Assembly (NCBI RefSeq): GCF_021648885.1
Contig: NZ_JAKJHZ010000005.1
Location: forward strand, 744,001-808,000
Source of the DNA: Nocardioides potassii
GTDB lineage: Bacteria; Actinomycetota; Actinomycetes; Propionibacteriales; Nocardioidaceae
DNA length: 64,000 bases
Direction: 5' to 3'
Position 1 is the first letter of the stretch. The number at the start of each line of letters is the position of its first letter. Below, piece by piece: positions 43,429 through 52,904 of the stretch. Below the pieces are notes generated by a model. That model did no database searches. It saw only the letters and a program-made list of their open reading frames with translations, and was not told the origin of the DNA. The position numbers were made by a program, and so were the translations under genes.

Positions 43429-44544
43429 GTGACCCTCACCCCGCCGGCGTACGGCGACCGCTCGCTGGCCGACGTCCTGCCGTCGGTCGCCCGCGCGCTC
43501 GGCGTACCCCTCGATGGGCACCCCGTCGGGCTCGAGCTGCCCAGTGCGCCGTCCTACGTCGTGTTCCTCGTCGACGGCCTCGGTGCCGAGCTGCTGCGGC
43601 GCCACGGCCACGCCGCGCCCTACCTCTCGTCCCTCCTCGACGGGGGATCGACGGGCACCGCGGGCGTCCCGTCCACGACGGCCACCTCGCTGACCTCGCT
43701 CGGCACCGGCCTGGCACCGGGTGCCCACGGCCTGGTCGGGTTCACCGCCAGAATCCCCGGCACGGACCGGCTGCTCAACCACCTCTCGTGGGACAAGAAC
43801 GTCGACGCGCTGGAGTGGCAGCCGCACGAGACGGCGTTCGGTCGGCTGTCCCGCGCCGGCGCGCACGTCACGTCGGTCAACAAGCGCGAGTTCCACGGCT
43901 CGGGCCTCACGCTGGCCTCGCAGCGCGGCGCGGCCTACGTCGGCGCCGACCGCGTCGGCGAACGCATCGCCGCCACCGTGAGCGCCTCCGCCCACCACCC
44001 CTCGCTCACCTACGTCTACGACTCCGACCTCGACTGGACCGGCCACAAGTTCGGCGTGGCGTCGACCCAGTGGCTCCAGCAGCTCGCGATGGTCGACGCC
44101 GAGGCCGAGCAGATGCGCGAGGCCCTCCCGCCGTCGACGCGGCTGCTCGTGGTCGCCGACCACGGCATGGTCGACAGTCCACGAGAGGGGCGCGTCGACG
44201 TCGACGAGGTCGACGGCATGCGCGACGGGGTCTCCCTGCTCGGCGGCGAGGCACGCTTCCGCCACCTCTACTGCGCGGCCGGAGCCGTCGACGACGTCGT
44301 CACCACGTGGCGGGAGGTGCTCGGGGACCGCGCCACGGTGCTGACCCGCGAGGACGCGGTCGGTCGTCGATGGTTCGGCTCGGTCGACCCGGGCGTCCTC
44401 CCGCGCCTCGGCGACGTGATGGTCGCCTGTCACGGCGACCTCGGGGTGATGTCGTCACGCGACTTCGCCTACGAGGACACCCTGGTCGGCCTGCACGGCT
44501 CGCTCACCTCGACGGAGATGCTGATCCCGATCCTCGTGGGCTGA
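43429..44544 (+). CDS. alkaline phosphatase-superfamily phosphodiesterase
   Basis: A 371-residue type I phosphodiesterase/nucleotide pyrophosphatase-fold protein. Metal and nucleophile motifs are present: VVFLVDGLGAELL (first metal Asp), PSTTATSLTSLGTG (nucleophile Thr), SDLDWTGHKFG (Asp and His), VVADHGMVD (Asp-His) and a final His in GLHGSLTSTEM. It cleaves a phosphodiester or pyrophosphate in the cytosol; no signal peptide is seen, and substrate is unknown. GTG start at 43429. Convergent with the thymidine kinase gene, six bases apart. Confidence 0.9.
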   Translation: MTLTPPAYGDRSLADVLPSVARALGVPLDGHPVGLELPSAPSYVVFLVDGLGAELLRRHGHAAPYLSSLLDGGSTGTAGVPSTTATSLTSLGTGLAPGAHGLVGFTARIPGTDRLLNHLSWDKNVDALEWQPHETAFGRLSRAGAHVTSVNKREFHGSGLTLASQRGAAYVGADRVGERIAATVSASAHHPSLTYVYDSDLDWTGHKFGVASTQWLQQLAMVDAEAEQMREALPPSTRLLVVADHGMVDSPREGRVDVDEVDGMRDGVSLLGGEARFRHLYCAAGAVDDVVTTWREVLGDRATVLTREDAVGRRWFGSVDPGVLPRLGDVMVACHGDLGVMSSRDFAYEDTLVGLHGSLTSTEMLIPILVG

Positions 44545-44550
44545 CGCGCC

Positions 44551-45213
44551 TCAGCCGAACGGCAGCGGCTCCGGCGCGAGGCTGACGGCCTTGGCGCGGT
44601 CGGCGGTGAGCCGACGGCGGAAGTGCTGACGGCACAGCACCTCGTACGCGACGTCCTGGGGGCCGGCCGACGGCTCGTCGGCCTGGTCGACGTCACCGAC
44701 GACGATCACCTCGCCCTCGACGACCATCGCCCCGTTCTCGGTCCGCGCGTTGTGGGTGGCGCGCTTGCCGCACCAGCACAGCGCCTCGACCTGGAGGACG
44801 TTCATCCGGTCGGCGAGCTCCACGAGGCGCGCACTGCCCGGGAACAGGATCGAGCGGAAGTCGGTGAGGATGCCGAAGGCGAACACGTCGATCTGGAGCT
44901 CGTCGACGACCTTGGCGAGCTGGTCGATCTGGTCGGGGGCGTAGAACTGGGCCTCGTCGCAGATCAGGTAGTCGATCCGGCCGCCACGCGTCAGGGTGTC
45001 GACCACGTAGGACCAGAAGTTGAAGTCGGACTCGACCTCGAGCGCCTCGTGCGTGAGCCCGAGCCGGCTGGAGACGGTGGCGGCGCCGGCACGGTCGTGG
45101 GTGGTGAAGATCCGGCCGACACGTCCGCGGGCCGCGTGGTTGTGGTTGGTCTGGAGCGCCAACGTGGACTTGCCGGAGTCCATCGTGCCCGTGAAGAAGT
45201 GCAGTTCAGCCAT
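44551..45213 (-). CDS. tdk: thymidine kinase (type II)
   Basis: A 220-residue type II thymidine kinase: P-loop FFTGTMDSGKSTLALQ, catalytic Glu in LICDEAQFYAP, zinc ribbon beginning ALCWCGKRATHNAR with the second Cys-His pair in EVLCRQHF. It phosphorylates thymidine for salvage. Some actinobacteria, such as mycobacteria, lack it. Start ATG 45213. It is on the same strand as the next small gene, which begins 64 bases beyond. Confidence 0.93.
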   Translation of the reverse strand: MAELHFFTGTMDSGKSTLALQTNHNHAARGRVGRIFTTHDRAGAATVSSRLGLTHEALEVESDFNFWSYVVDTLTRGGRIDYLICDEAQFYAPDQIDQLAKVVDELQIDVFAFGILTDFRSILFPGSARLVELADRMNVLQVEALCWCGKRATHNARTENGAMVVEGEVIVVGDVDQADEPSAGPQDVAYEVLCRQHFRRRLTADRAKAVSLAPEPLPFG

Positions 45214-45277
45214 GACCCGGCGATCCTGCCACAGCAGGACCCCGCGCCGACGGCTACCGCGCCGCCGGGACCTGAGC

Positions 45278-45739
45278 TCAGGAGGCGCCGGCCCCGTTGC
45301 TGTGGGCGCGCCGGGTGAACTCGACGTGGCTCACCCAGAGCAGGAAGCACCCGACCTGCGGCGTCACCGGCTCGGTCAGCTCGATCCGGCTCCGCGTCGT
45401 GAAGACGCCCGACATCCGCGCCTCCCCGACCTGGGTGCCCCGGCGCGAGATGGCGAGGCGGGTGCCCCAGAACCCGCTGTTGGTGACCTCGTAGGGCTCC
45501 GGACCGCCGGTGACCGCCCACCGGTTGGTGAAGAACCCCGACCGCCGGGCCTGCAGCCGCTCGACGCCGTCGAGCTCGGCGACGAGGCTGCTCCACGTCC
45601 ACCCGCTCGTGGCCCGGTAGAGCCAGGCCTCGGGACCGATCTGCACCTCGGCTCGCTCGCGGAACCACGACCGCTCCGCCCGCGCCACCTCCACGCCGTC
45701 GGCGAGGATGACGTTGCCCTTGGCCCAGTCGAGCTCCAT
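45278..45739 (-). CDS. conserved hypothetical protein, beta-rich
   Basis: A 153-residue Trp- and beta-strand-rich protein starting MELDWAKGNVILADGVEVARAERSWF. It continues with ATSGWTWSSLVAELDG, RSGFFTNRWAVTGGPEPYEV, NSGFWGTRLAISRRG and VGCFLLWVSHVEFTRR. Alternating strands with many Gly and Trp are reminiscent of tubby/LURP-one-like beta barrels, but this is only an impression. No signal peptide. Start ATG 45739 has CAGGCT six bases upstream. It is divergent from the sulfurtransferase gene with a 43-base gap. Confidence 0.7.
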   Translation of the reverse strand: MELDWAKGNVILADGVEVARAERSWFRERAEVQIGPEAWLYRATSGWTWSSLVAELDGVERLQARRSGFFTNRWAVTGGPEPYEVTNSGFWGTRLAISRRGTQVGEARMSGVFTTRSRIELTEPVTPQVGCFLLWVSHVEFTRRAHSNGAGAS

Positions 45740-45782
45740 GCCCCCAGCCTGCCAGTCGGCCCGCACGTGGGACAGTGACGCC

Positions 45783-46598
45783 ATGAGCGACGGGCCCCTC
45801 ATCAGTCCGGACGAGCTGGCGGCGGGCCTGGACCGCGTCACCGTGCTCGACGTGCGCTACCTCATGGGCGGTCCGCCCGGGGAGGAGCAGCACCGCGCGG
45901 GGCACGTGCCGGGCGCCGCGTACGTCGACATGGACCGCGACCTCGCCGGTCCTCCGGGCGTCGGTGGCCGCCACCCGCTGCCGGACGAGGCGCGGTTCAC
46001 CGAGGCCATGCGCCGCGCCGGCGTTCGCGCCGACCGCCCCGTGGTGGCGTACGACGACTGGCAGGGCCGCGGTGCCGCCCGCGCGTGGTGGCTGTTGCGC
46101 CACCACGGGCACCCCGACGTGCGGGTGCTCGACGGTGGCTGGTCGGCCTGGGTCGCAGCCGGGCTGCCGGTCGAGACGGGCGAGGTCCGGAGCACGACCG
46201 GCGACTTCGTGGTCGCGGCCGACAAGCAGATGCCCGTGATCGGGCCGGACGACGTGCTCGGTGTCGGCGTCCTGGTCGACGCACGCGCGGCCGAGCGCTG
46301 GTCCGGGGCGGTCGAGCCGGTGGACCCGGTCGCCGGGCGCATCCCGGGCGCGGTCAACGTGCCCACGACCGAGAACCTCGACGCGGACGGGCGGTTCCGG
46401 TCGGTCGACGAGCTGCGGGCGGCGTACGCACGCGTCGGAGCCGACACCGCGGGCTCGGTCGCGGCCTACTGCGGCTCAGGAGTGACGGCCGCCCACGACA
46501 TCCTCGCCATGGAGGTCGCGGGCATCCGCGCCGCGCTGTACCCCGGCAGCTGGAGCGGGTGGATCACCGACCCCGACCGTCCGGTCGAGCGCGACTGA
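45783..46598 (+). CDS. thiosulfate/3-mercaptopyruvate sulfurtransferase
   Basis: A 271-residue double rhodanese. The first domain (VLDVRYLMGGPPGEEQHRAGH) is inactive, with Asp in YDDWQGRGAARAWW at the Cys position. The second has the catalytic Cys in AYCGSGVTAAHD, the CGSGVTA loop typical of 3-mercaptopyruvate sulfurtransferases such as SseA. It moves sulfur from mercaptopyruvate or thiosulfate to an acceptor. Start ATG 45783 with a -10-like GACAGT six bases upstream. Convergent with the MOSC gene, three bases between stops. Confidence 0.9.
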   Translation: MSDGPLISPDELAAGLDRVTVLDVRYLMGGPPGEEQHRAGHVPGAAYVDMDRDLAGPPGVGGRHPLPDEARFTEAMRRAGVRADRPVVAYDDWQGRGAARAWWLLRHHGHPDVRVLDGGWSAWVAAGLPVETGEVRSTTGDFVVAADKQMPVIGPDDVLGVGVLVDARAAERWSGAVEPVDPVAGRIPGAVNVPTTENLDADGRFRSVDELRAAYARVGADTAGSVAAYCGSGVTAAHDILAMEVAGIRAALYPGSWSGWITDPDRPVERD

Positions 46599-46601
46599 CG
46601 A

Positions 46602-47438
46602 TCAGGAGACGTCGACCTCGTCGCCGACGGTGAGGGTGCCCGAGCCGTCCGGCACGAGGTGCATCGCGAAGAGGGTCTTGCCGTCCACGCGTCGATGACG
46701 GGCCAGCGTGCGGATCGGCTCCTTCGCGGTCGTCAGCGATCCCGCGTCGATCGTGGTCATCACGCAGCGGCCGACCGGCTTGGTCACCCGGAACGGCACC
46801 CCGCCGACGATGAGCGAGGTCCACCGGTCCTCCGCGAAGGGCTCGTCACCGTCGACCACGAGGTTGGCGCGGAACCGCTCGATCGGCAGCGGCTCCGGCG
46901 CCTGCTCGCCGTGCTCGAGCGCCGTCTCGAGGATCCAGTCGCCGAGCCGGCGCATCGATGCCTGCGACGCGACGGTGACAGGGAACGAGTCGGGGAACGT
47001 GGCGTGGTCGCCCGGCCGCGAGAAGCCGGGCTGGAGGGTCCGGCGCGTCGGGTCGTCGCACCACACGAGGCGTACGTCGTCGCGGCCGAGGGCCGCGCGC
47101 ACCCACTCGTCCGCGTGGGCACCGGCGGGCACGGCGCCCAGGTCGAGCGAGAACAACCGGACCGGCTCGGGCTCGCCCGCCGGCCGGTCGAGGTGCAGGT
47201 CGGGGAGCCCGGGTGCCCGCAGCCGCAGCGCGCGCCCGACGGCCGGGTCGGTGTCCGGGGTGTCGGGCACGACGTGGAACAGGCCGTGCGCCTCGCGAGC
47301 GGAGACGAGGCTGCCCTCGCCGTCGACCACCATCCAGGTGCGGTCGCCGCGCAGTCCCGCGGGACCGACCTCGATCGAGCGGACCGGCCGGATGGCGCCG
47401 GACTTGAGCGGGTGGACGTTGATCCCGGTGAGCCGCAC
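46602..47438 (-). CDS. MOSC domain protein with MOSC_N (mARC-like)
   Basis: A 278-residue protein: MOSC_N at residues 1-110 (TGINVHPLKSGAIRPVRSIEVG) and MOSC at about 130-275 with the conserved cofactor Cys in TKPVGRCVMTTIDAG. Family members bind sulfurated molybdenum cofactor and include the mARC/YcbX reductases of N-hydroxylated compounds. No ferredoxin domain is attached (YcbX has one), so a separate electron donor is needed. GTG at 47438, nine bases after the SepH stop, so probably co-transcribed with sepH. Confidence 0.88.
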   Translation of the reverse strand: MRLTGINVHPLKSGAIRPVRSIEVGPAGLRGDRTWMVVDGEGSLVSAREAHGLFHVVPDTPDTDPAVGRALRLRAPGLPDLHLDRPAGEPEPVRLFSLDLGAVPAGAHADEWVRAALGRDDVRLVWCDDPTRRTLQPGFSRPGDHATFPDSFPVTVASQASMRRLGDWILETALEHGEQAPEPLPIERFRANLVVDGDEPFAEDRWTSLIVGGVPFRVTKPVGRCVMTTIDAGSLTTAKEPIRTLARHRRVDGKTLFAMHLVPDGSGTLTVGDEVDVS

Positions 47439-47447
47439 GCGAGGGGC

Positions 47448-48413
47448 TCAGTCGTTCTTGCCGCCGCCGAACATGATCTCGTCCCAGCTCGGCACCGACG
47501 CGCGACCGCGCTTCTTGGCCGGGCGACGCGGCTCGGGGGCCTCGGCGGCCGGCTCGTCGGGGGTCGGCGCGGTCGTGGGCTCGTCGGTGCCCCCGGACTC
47601 GTCGTCGAGGTAGGCCTCGACGGGCTGCTCGGTGCCGATCTCCGCCCCGATCTCCATCGTGGTCTCGGTGGGGGAGACCGTCTCGGCGCCGGGGGAGGCG
47701 GGCCGCTCGTCGTCGGAGACCAGCTCGATCGCGTCGTCACCGAGGCCGGGCTCCTCGCCGACCGCGCTGAGCCGGCGTTGGCGGGCGGCGGCGAGGTCGT
47801 CGGCGGCGGGCTCGTCGGGCGCCGCGGGAGCCGAGTCGCCGACCAGCCAGCGGGCGTCCTCGTCGTCCACGGTCACGAAGTTGCCGCGGGGGTCGTGGGA
47901 GAACGTGCCGGTGCCGGTGCGCCCGGCGACGTCGTAGAGCGCGGTCAGGGTCCAGCGCCCGTCCTCGCGCCGCCACGCGTCCCACTCCACGGCGCCGGGG
48001 TCGACATTGTGGGCGCGCAGGTGCGCACTGACGCTCTCGCCCAGGGTCCGGGCGCCCGACTCGGTCGAGCGGCGGCGGACGGAGGCGAGCTGGGCGCGCT
48101 CGGCGACGTGGGCGCGCTCGGCCATCACCGGCGCAGCGAACGGCATGATCTTCTCGACCGACGTTCCGGCCGCGTGGGCGACCGCCTCCGGGGTCTCACC
48201 AGCACGGATGCGGGTCTGGATGTCACGGGGACGGAGGCTTGATTCCATCGGGATCTCCAACTGGCCGGGTGTGCTGGGGCCGCCTGCCGATGCGCCGCCG
48301 AGGGCGCGACGGAGCCGGGTGTCGATCACCAGGGTGTGCTCCTGGCCCGACTCGTCCACCATCAGCAGGCGCTTGCCGTCCGCGCTGCGTCCCTTGAACG
48401 TCAGCTTGGCCAT
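47448..48413 (-). CDS. sepH: septation protein SepH
   Basis: A 321-residue protein of the SepH (DUF3071) family. The N-terminal part has MAKLTFKGRSADGKRLLMVDESG, a helix-turn-helix-like segment (RPRDIQTRIRAGETPEAVAHAAGTSVEKI) and VEWDAWRREDGRWTLTALYD. The middle to residue 290 is acidic and disordered, and the C-terminus is basic with the conserved PSWDEIMFGGGK motif. In Streptomyces and mycobacteria SepH binds FtsZ and promotes Z-ring assembly. Start ATG 48413. Divergent from the TRIC gene. Confidence 0.93.
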   Translation of the reverse strand: MAKLTFKGRSADGKRLLMVDESGQEHTLVIDTRLRRALGGASAGGPSTPGQLEIPMESSLRPRDIQTRIRAGETPEAVAHAAGTSVEKIMPFAAPVMAERAHVAERAQLASVRRRSTESGARTLGESVSAHLRAHNVDPGAVEWDAWRREDGRWTLTALYDVAGRTGTGTFSHDPRGNFVTVDDEDARWLVGDSAPAAPDEPAADDLAAARQRRLSAVGEEPGLGDDAIELVSDDERPASPGAETVSPTETTMEIGAEIGTEQPVEAYLDDESGGTDEPTTAPTPDEPAAEAPEPRRPAKKRGRASVPSWDEIMFGGGKND

Positions 48414-48581
48414 CGACAGCGTGCTCCTGCCTGGTTGCCGGATGTGGGTGGGCGGGCTCGGTGCGTCTGGCGCACCGCTTCGTTCGAGCCTACGCCAGCG
48501 GCACGCTCCGGCACGGTTGCCGCTGCGGCGCGCCGAGCGAGGAGCATCACGCTCGTTTCGCGCGCCACCGGCGTCTGGACC

Positions 48582-48587
48582 TAGCCT
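48582..48587 (+). promoter_or_regulatory. -10 element of a probable leaderless transcript
   Basis: TAGCCT ends six bases before the GTG of the TRIC-family gene. Confidence 0.5.
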
Positions 48588-48593
48588 TCGGAG

Positions 48594-49229
48594 GTGCCCG
48601 AGACGGAGTTCGTCACGACGCTGGTCGTCTACGACCTCGTCGGCATCTTCGTCTTCGCGGTGTCGGGTGCGCTCGTGGCGGTCAGGAAGAACCTCGACCT
48701 CTTCGCCGCCCTCGTCCTCGGTGGTGTCACCGGCCTCGGCGGCGGCTTCATCCGCGACGTGCTGATCGGGGCGACGCCCCCCGCCGCGCTCGCCGACTGG
48801 CGCTACCTGATCGTCCCGGTCGCGGCCGGCCTGCTGACCTTCTTCCTCCACGCACCGCTCGGCCGGCTCGAGCGGTTCATCACGGTCTTCGACGCGTTCG
48901 GGCTCGCGCTCTTCTGCGTCACCGGGGCGTTGAAGGCGGTGGGCTACGGCCTGGAGCCGGTCCCGGCCGCGCTGCTCGGCATGGTCACCGGCATCGGCGG
49001 CGGCATGATCCGCGACGTCCTCGCCGGCAGCGTGCCGGTGATCTTCGAGGGCGTGGTCTACGCGACCCCGGCGCTCGCCGGCGCCACCGTCGCCGTCCTC
49101 CTCAACGAGACGGACCTGCCGATGTGGGTGGTGGCGGCGGCCGGCTTCGCGACGTGCCTGTCCTTCCGGCTGCTCGCGATGGTGCGCGGCTGGCGCGCCC
49201 CGATGCCCAAGGGGCCCGCCAACGTCTGA
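48594..49229 (+). CDS. trimeric intracellular cation channel (TRIC) family protein
   Basis: A 211-residue membrane protein with seven helices in two repeats. Each repeat has the TRIC/UPF0126 signature: GVTGLGGGFIRDVLIG near residue 45 and GMVTGIGGGMIRDVLAG near residue 133. Prokaryotic TRIC proteins form trimeric potassium-permeable channels. GTG start at 48594. Convergent with the aldonolactone oxidase, 18 bases between stops. Confidence 0.92.
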   Translation: MPETEFVTTLVVYDLVGIFVFAVSGALVAVRKNLDLFAALVLGGVTGLGGGFIRDVLIGATPPAALADWRYLIVPVAAGLLTFFLHAPLGRLERFITVFDAFGLALFCVTGALKAVGYGLEPVPAALLGMVTGIGGGMIRDVLAGSVPVIFEGVVYATPALAGATVAVLLNETDLPMWVVAAAGFATCLSFRLLAMVRGWRAPMPKGPANV

Positions 49230-49247
49230 ACGACGTCGGCTCCACCG

Positions 49248-50582
49248 TCAGGGGCCCAGCACCCGGCGCAGGTAGGGATTGGCGAAGACCCGGTCCGGGT
49301 CGAGCCGGTCGCGCATCGCGAGGAAGTCGTCGAAGCGGTCGTACGCCGGCGCCAGGTCCGCCGCCGTACGCGTGTGGACCTTGCCCCAGTGGGGTCGCCC
49401 ACCGGCCTCACGCAGGATCGGCTCGAGGCCGCCGAAGTAGGGGCGGTGGTCGGTGTCGTGCGGCACGTGGAAGGCGAGGTAGAAGCTGTCGCGCCCGTGC
49501 GAGGTGGACATCGGCACGTCGTCGGCACGCGCGGTGCGGATCTCGACCGGGAAGGCGATCCGCCAGTCGCTCGCCTCGATGGCCTGGCGGCACTCGCGCA
49601 GCACGTCGAGGCCGACCTCGCGCGGGACGGCGTACTCCATCTCGCGGAAGCGCACCCGGCGCGGGCTCACGAAGACCCGGTGGGCCAGGTCGCTGTAGCG
49701 GCGCTCGGACAGGGCACGACCCGCGACCCGGTTGATCCGCGGGACCAGACCCGGCGCCCGGGACCCGACGCGGCACAGCGCGCCGAAGAGCGTGTTGGAC
49801 ATCAGCTCGTCCTCCCACCACGCGGCGAACGCCGACGGCGGCTCCTGCTCGCCGGGCGCGAGGTCGGTGCGGTGGTTCTGCTTCACCATCATCCGGTCGG
49901 TGTGCGGGAACCAGTACATGTCGACGTGGTGGGCCGACCCGACCATGTCGTCGTACGACGTCAGGGCCTCGTCCCAGGTCATCGGCTGCTCGTGCGCCTC
50001 GATGACGAACAGCGGCTCGACGTGGAAGGTGAGGCTGGTCAGGATGCCGAGCGCGCCGAGGCCGACCCGGGCGACGTCGAAGACGTCGGCGTTCTCGTCG
50101 GCGGAGGCGCGGAGCACCTCACCGGTGCCGGTGACCAGCTCGAGCGCCGCCAGTTGGGCGGCCAGCCCGGCGGCGACACCACCGGTGCCGTGGGTGCCGG
50201 TCGAGGTGGCGCCGGCCAGCGTCTGCTCGGCGATGTCGCCCATGTTGTGCAGGGACAGGCCCTGCCGTTCCAGGGCGAGGTTGAGGTCCTTGAGCGGGGT
50301 GCCGGCGCGGGCGGTCACGGTCATCGCCTCGTGGTCGACCGCCACGACCCCGTCGAGGCCCTCCGGGCGCAGCAGCGTGTGCTCGGGCGCGGCGATCGCG
50401 GTGAAGCTGTGCCCCGTGCCGGCCATCTTCACGGTCGTCCCGCCCTCGCGCGCCCGTCGTACGGCGTCCACGACCTGCTCGACGGACACCGGCGTCTCGG
50501 TGACCACCGGCGTGGCCTCCTCCAGACCGGACCAGTTGCGCCAGGTGGTGGCCGAGGCGGTCGGTCGGACGGACGTGGTCAT
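49248..50582 (-). CDS. FAD-linked aldonolactone oxidase/dehydrogenase
   Basis: A 444-residue enzyme of the VAO/ALO family. The FAD-binding domain has [10 protein letters not shown] (the position of covalent His in homologues is a Thr/Gly-His pair here), [20 protein letters not shown] and [16 protein letters not shown]. The C-terminal ALO domain ends with the catalytic HWGK ([10 protein letters not shown]). Mycobacterial relatives oxidise L-gulono-1,4-lactone. The true lactone is unknown. ATG 50582 has TAGCCT six bases upstream. Divergent from hemH. Confidence 0.9.
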   Translation of the reverse strand: MTTSVRPTASATTWRNWSGLEEATPVVTETPVSVEQVVDAVRRAREGGTTVKMAGTGHSFTAIAAPEHTLLRPEGLDGVVAVDHEAMTVTARAGTPLKDLNLALERQGLSLHNMGDIAEQTLAGATSTGTHGTGGVAAGLAAQLAALELVTGTGEVLRASADENADVFDVARVGLGALGILTSLTFHVEPLFVIEAHEQPMTWDEALTSYDDMVGSAHHVDMYWFPHTDRMMVKQNHRTDLAPGEQEPPSAFAAWWEDELMSNTLFGALCRVGSRAPGLVPRINRVAGRALSERRYSDLAHRVFVSPRRVRFREMEYAVPREVGLDVLRECRQAIEASDWRIAFPVEIRTARADDVPMSTSHGRDSFYLAFHVPHDTDHRPYFGGLEPILREAGGRPHWGKVHTRTAADLAPAYDRFDDFLAMRDRLDPDRVFANPYLRRVLGP

Positions 50583-50588
50583 GCCCGC

Positions 50589-50594
50589 AGGCTA
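50589..50594 (-). promoter_or_regulatory. -10 element of a probable leaderless transcript
   Basis: TAGCCT on the minus strand ends six bases before the ATG of the aldonolactone oxidase. Confidence 0.5.
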
Positions 50595-50722
50595 GGCGAT
50601 CGGGCCCCGGCGCGAGCCTGCTCAGGGCGAGCGGTCCGGACCGCGCTGCTGGAGCGGAGGGCGCCGGGACGGGACAGCGAGCGGCGGCAGGAGTCGAGCA
50701 TCGGGGTGTTCGTCGGTCTGTC

Positions 50723-50728
50723 TACGCT
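50723..50728 (+). promoter_or_regulatory. -10 element of a probable leaderless transcript
   Basis: TACGCT ends six bases before the ATG of the ferrochelatase gene. Confidence 0.5.
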
Positions 50729-50734
50729 GAGTTC

Positions 50735-51874
50735 ATGAATCCCGCGGGCACCCCCGATGCCACCCCCGACGCGAGCCCCGACGCGAGTCCGTACGACGCC
50801 CTGCTGGTCCTCTCCTTCGGCGGCCCCGAGAAGCCCGAGGACGTGGTCCCGTTCCTGGAGAACGTGACCCGTGGCCGGGGCATCCCGCGCGAGCGGCTGG
50901 AGCAGGTGGGGGAGCACTACTTCCTCTTCGGCGGGCGCAGCCCGATCAACGACCAGAACCGCGCGCTCATCGCCGCGCTCGAGAAGGACTTCGCCGACCA
51001 GGGCATCGACCTGCCCGTCTACTTCGGCAACCGCAACTGGGACCCCTACCTCGCCGACACCCTCGCCGCCATGAAGGCCGACGGGGTCAGCCGCGCGGCC
51101 GTCTTCGCCACCTCGGCCTACTCGTCGTGGTCGTCGTGCCGCCAGTACCGCGAGAACCTGTACGACGCCGTGGAGCAGGTCCCCGGCGCCCCCCGGCTCG
51201 ACAAGCTCCGGCAGTACTACAACCACCCGGGCTTCATCGAGCCCGCCGTCGACGCGGTCGTGGCGGCGCTCGCCGAGCTGCCCGACGCTGGCGACCGGGC
51301 GCGCCTGGTGTTCGTCACCCACTCCATCCCGACCGCGATGGGCGAGAGCAGCGGCTCGGAGGACCCGGAGGGCCAGCCGCGGCCGGCCTACGTCCGCCAG
51401 CACCGCAGCGCCGCCGACGAGGTGGCGAGCCGGGTCAAGCAGATGACGGGTCGCAGCCACCGCCACGACCTCGTCTACTGCTCGCGCTCCGGTTCGCCGT
51501 CGACGCCGTGGCTCGAGCCCGACGTCAACGACCACCTCGAGGACCTCGCGAGCGACGGGGTGTCCGAGGTGGTGCTGATGCCGATCGGCTTCGTCTCCGA
51601 CCACATGGAGGTCATCTACGACCTCGACACCGAGGCGATGGAGACCGCCAAGCGCCTGGGCATGAAGGCGGTGCGCGCCGACACGGCAGGCACGGACCCG
51701 CGCTTCGTCGCGATGGTGCGCGACCTCGTGCTGGAGCGGGCGGCCGCCGAGCGCGGCGAGACGCCCGTGCGACCGGCCGTCGGATCGCTGCCCGCGGGCC
51801 CCGACCTGTGCGGCGTCGGCTGCTGCCCCAACCCGCGCGCGCCACGCCCCGCCCTCTGCGGCCGCGACTCGTGA
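50735..51874 (+). CDS. cpfC: coproporphyrin III ferrochelatase with [2Fe-2S] cluster
   Basis: A 379-residue ferrochelatase: [50 protein letters not shown] (metal His) and [17 protein letters not shown] (catalytic region). The cluster ligands of actinobacterial enzymes are present: Cys135 (SSCRQYRE) and a C-terminal set at 359, 363 or 364 and 375 ([14 protein letters not shown]). It inserts iron into coproporphyrin III in the actinobacterial heme route. The N-terminus has a short repeated Pro-Asp-Ala/Thr stretch. The stop overlaps suhB by GTGA, so the two are coupled. Confidence 0.95.
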   Translation: MNPAGTPDATPDASPDASPYDALLVLSFGGPEKPEDVVPFLENVTRGRGIPRERLEQVGEHYFLFGGRSPINDQNRALIAALEKDFADQGIDLPVYFGNRNWDPYLADTLAAMKADGVSRAAVFATSAYSSWSSCRQYRENLYDAVEQVPGAPRLDKLRQYYNHPGFIEPAVDAVVAALAELPDAGDRARLVFVTHSIPTAMGESSGSEDPEGQPRPAYVRQHRSAADEVASRVKQMTGRSHRHDLVYCSRSGSPSTPWLEPDVNDHLEDLASDGVSEVVLMPIGFVSDHMEVIYDLDTEAMETAKRLGMKAVRADTAGTDPRFVAMVRDLVLERAAAERGETPVRPAVGSLPAGPDLCGVGCCPNPRAPRPALCGRDS

Positions 51875-52689
51875 GCGCCACCACCGACGACGCCGCCGAC
51901 CTCCGCGACCTCGCCGTCGGCCTCGCCCACGCAGGCGCCGAGCTGGCGCGCGAGATGCGGCGCGGTGGCATCGACGTCGCCGACACCAAGACCAGCGTCG
52001 TCGACGTGGTCACCGAGGCCGACACGGCGGTGGAGCGGCTGCTCCGCTCCCGGATCACCGCGGTCCGGCCCGACGACGCGATCCTCGGCGAGGAGGGCGA
52101 CGACCGGCCCGGCACCAGCGGCGTGCGGTGGGTGCTCGACCCGATCGACGGCACGGTCAACTACCTCTACGGGCTGCCCGACTGTGCCGTGTCGGTCGCC
52201 GCGGAGGTCGACGGTGAGGTCGTCGCGGGCGCGGTCGTCGCCATCCCCTCCGGCGTCGAGTACGCCGCCGCCCGGGGCCACGGAGCCACCCGCGACGGCG
52301 AGGCGATCGGCGTACGTCCGACGCCGCCGCTGGGGGAGCGGCTCGTGCTGACGGGCTTCGGCTACCAGCGCTCCGTGCGCGAGCACCAGGCCGGCTGCGT
52401 CGCCCGGTTGCTCCCGGAGGTGCGCGACATCCGTCGGATGGGGTCGTGCGCCCTCGACCTGTGCCACGTGGCGGAGGGCAGCGCGGACGCGTACGTCGAG
52501 GCCGGCCCGCAGCCGTGGGACTGGTCGGCGGGCGGACTCGTGCTGCGCGAGGCGGGGGGTCGCTTCGAGCTCCTCGACGGCACCATGACCCTGCCCGGGT
52601 ACCCCCGCCGCAACGTCGTCGTCGGGACGCCCGAGGACGGGTGGGACAGCTTCGTCGACGCGCTCGAAGCAGCCGGGTTCCTCGCCTGA
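51871..52689 (+). CDS. suhB: inositol monophosphatase family protein
   Basis: A 272-residue member of the IMPase family: metal motifs [22 protein letters not shown] and, at the end, [19 protein letters not shown]. The set is complete. In actinobacteria IMPases supply inositol for mycothiol and phosphatidylinositol; the mycobacterial gene next to this syntenic block is suhB. GTG start 51871 overlaps the ferrochelatase stop. There is no terminator before the SigR-like promoter at 52741. Confidence 0.9.
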   Translation: MSATTDDAADLRDLAVGLAHAGAELAREMRRGGIDVADTKTSVVDVVTEADTAVERLLRSRITAVRPDDAILGEEGDDRPGTSGVRWVLDPIDGTVNYLYGLPDCAVSVAAEVDGEVVAGAVVAIPSGVEYAAARGHGATRDGEAIGVRPTPPLGERLVLTGFGYQRSVREHQAGCVARLLPEVRDIRRMGSCALDLCHVAEGSADAYVEAGPQPWDWSAGGLVLREAGGRFELLDGTMTLPGYPRRNVVVGTPEDGWDSFVDALEAAGFLA

Positions 52690-52740
52690 CGGAGGTGCCG
52701 TGGCTCACTCCAACGGGTGACCCGGTGGACCCGGTGTTGC

Positions 52741-52767
52741 GGGAATAGTGAGCCGTACCCCACTGTT
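52741..52767 (+). promoter_or_regulatory. SigR/SigH-type promoter for the DUF4193 gene
   Basis: GGGAAT (52741-52746), 18 bases, GTT (52765-52767). It would give a leader of about 130 bases. A possible second promoter with TTGACC at 52863-52868 lies nearer the gene. Confidence 0.65.
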
Positions 52768-52904
52768 CATCCGACACGTCGCGGACCGGCCCACCACAGG
52801 GCCCGTCCATGGTGCACAATCTGGCGCCGACGACGAGCACAACTGGGTCCCACTCCGCGCCGTTGACCGGCCGGCCCGGGACCCTCGTATGGGGAGAGGA
52901 ACCG

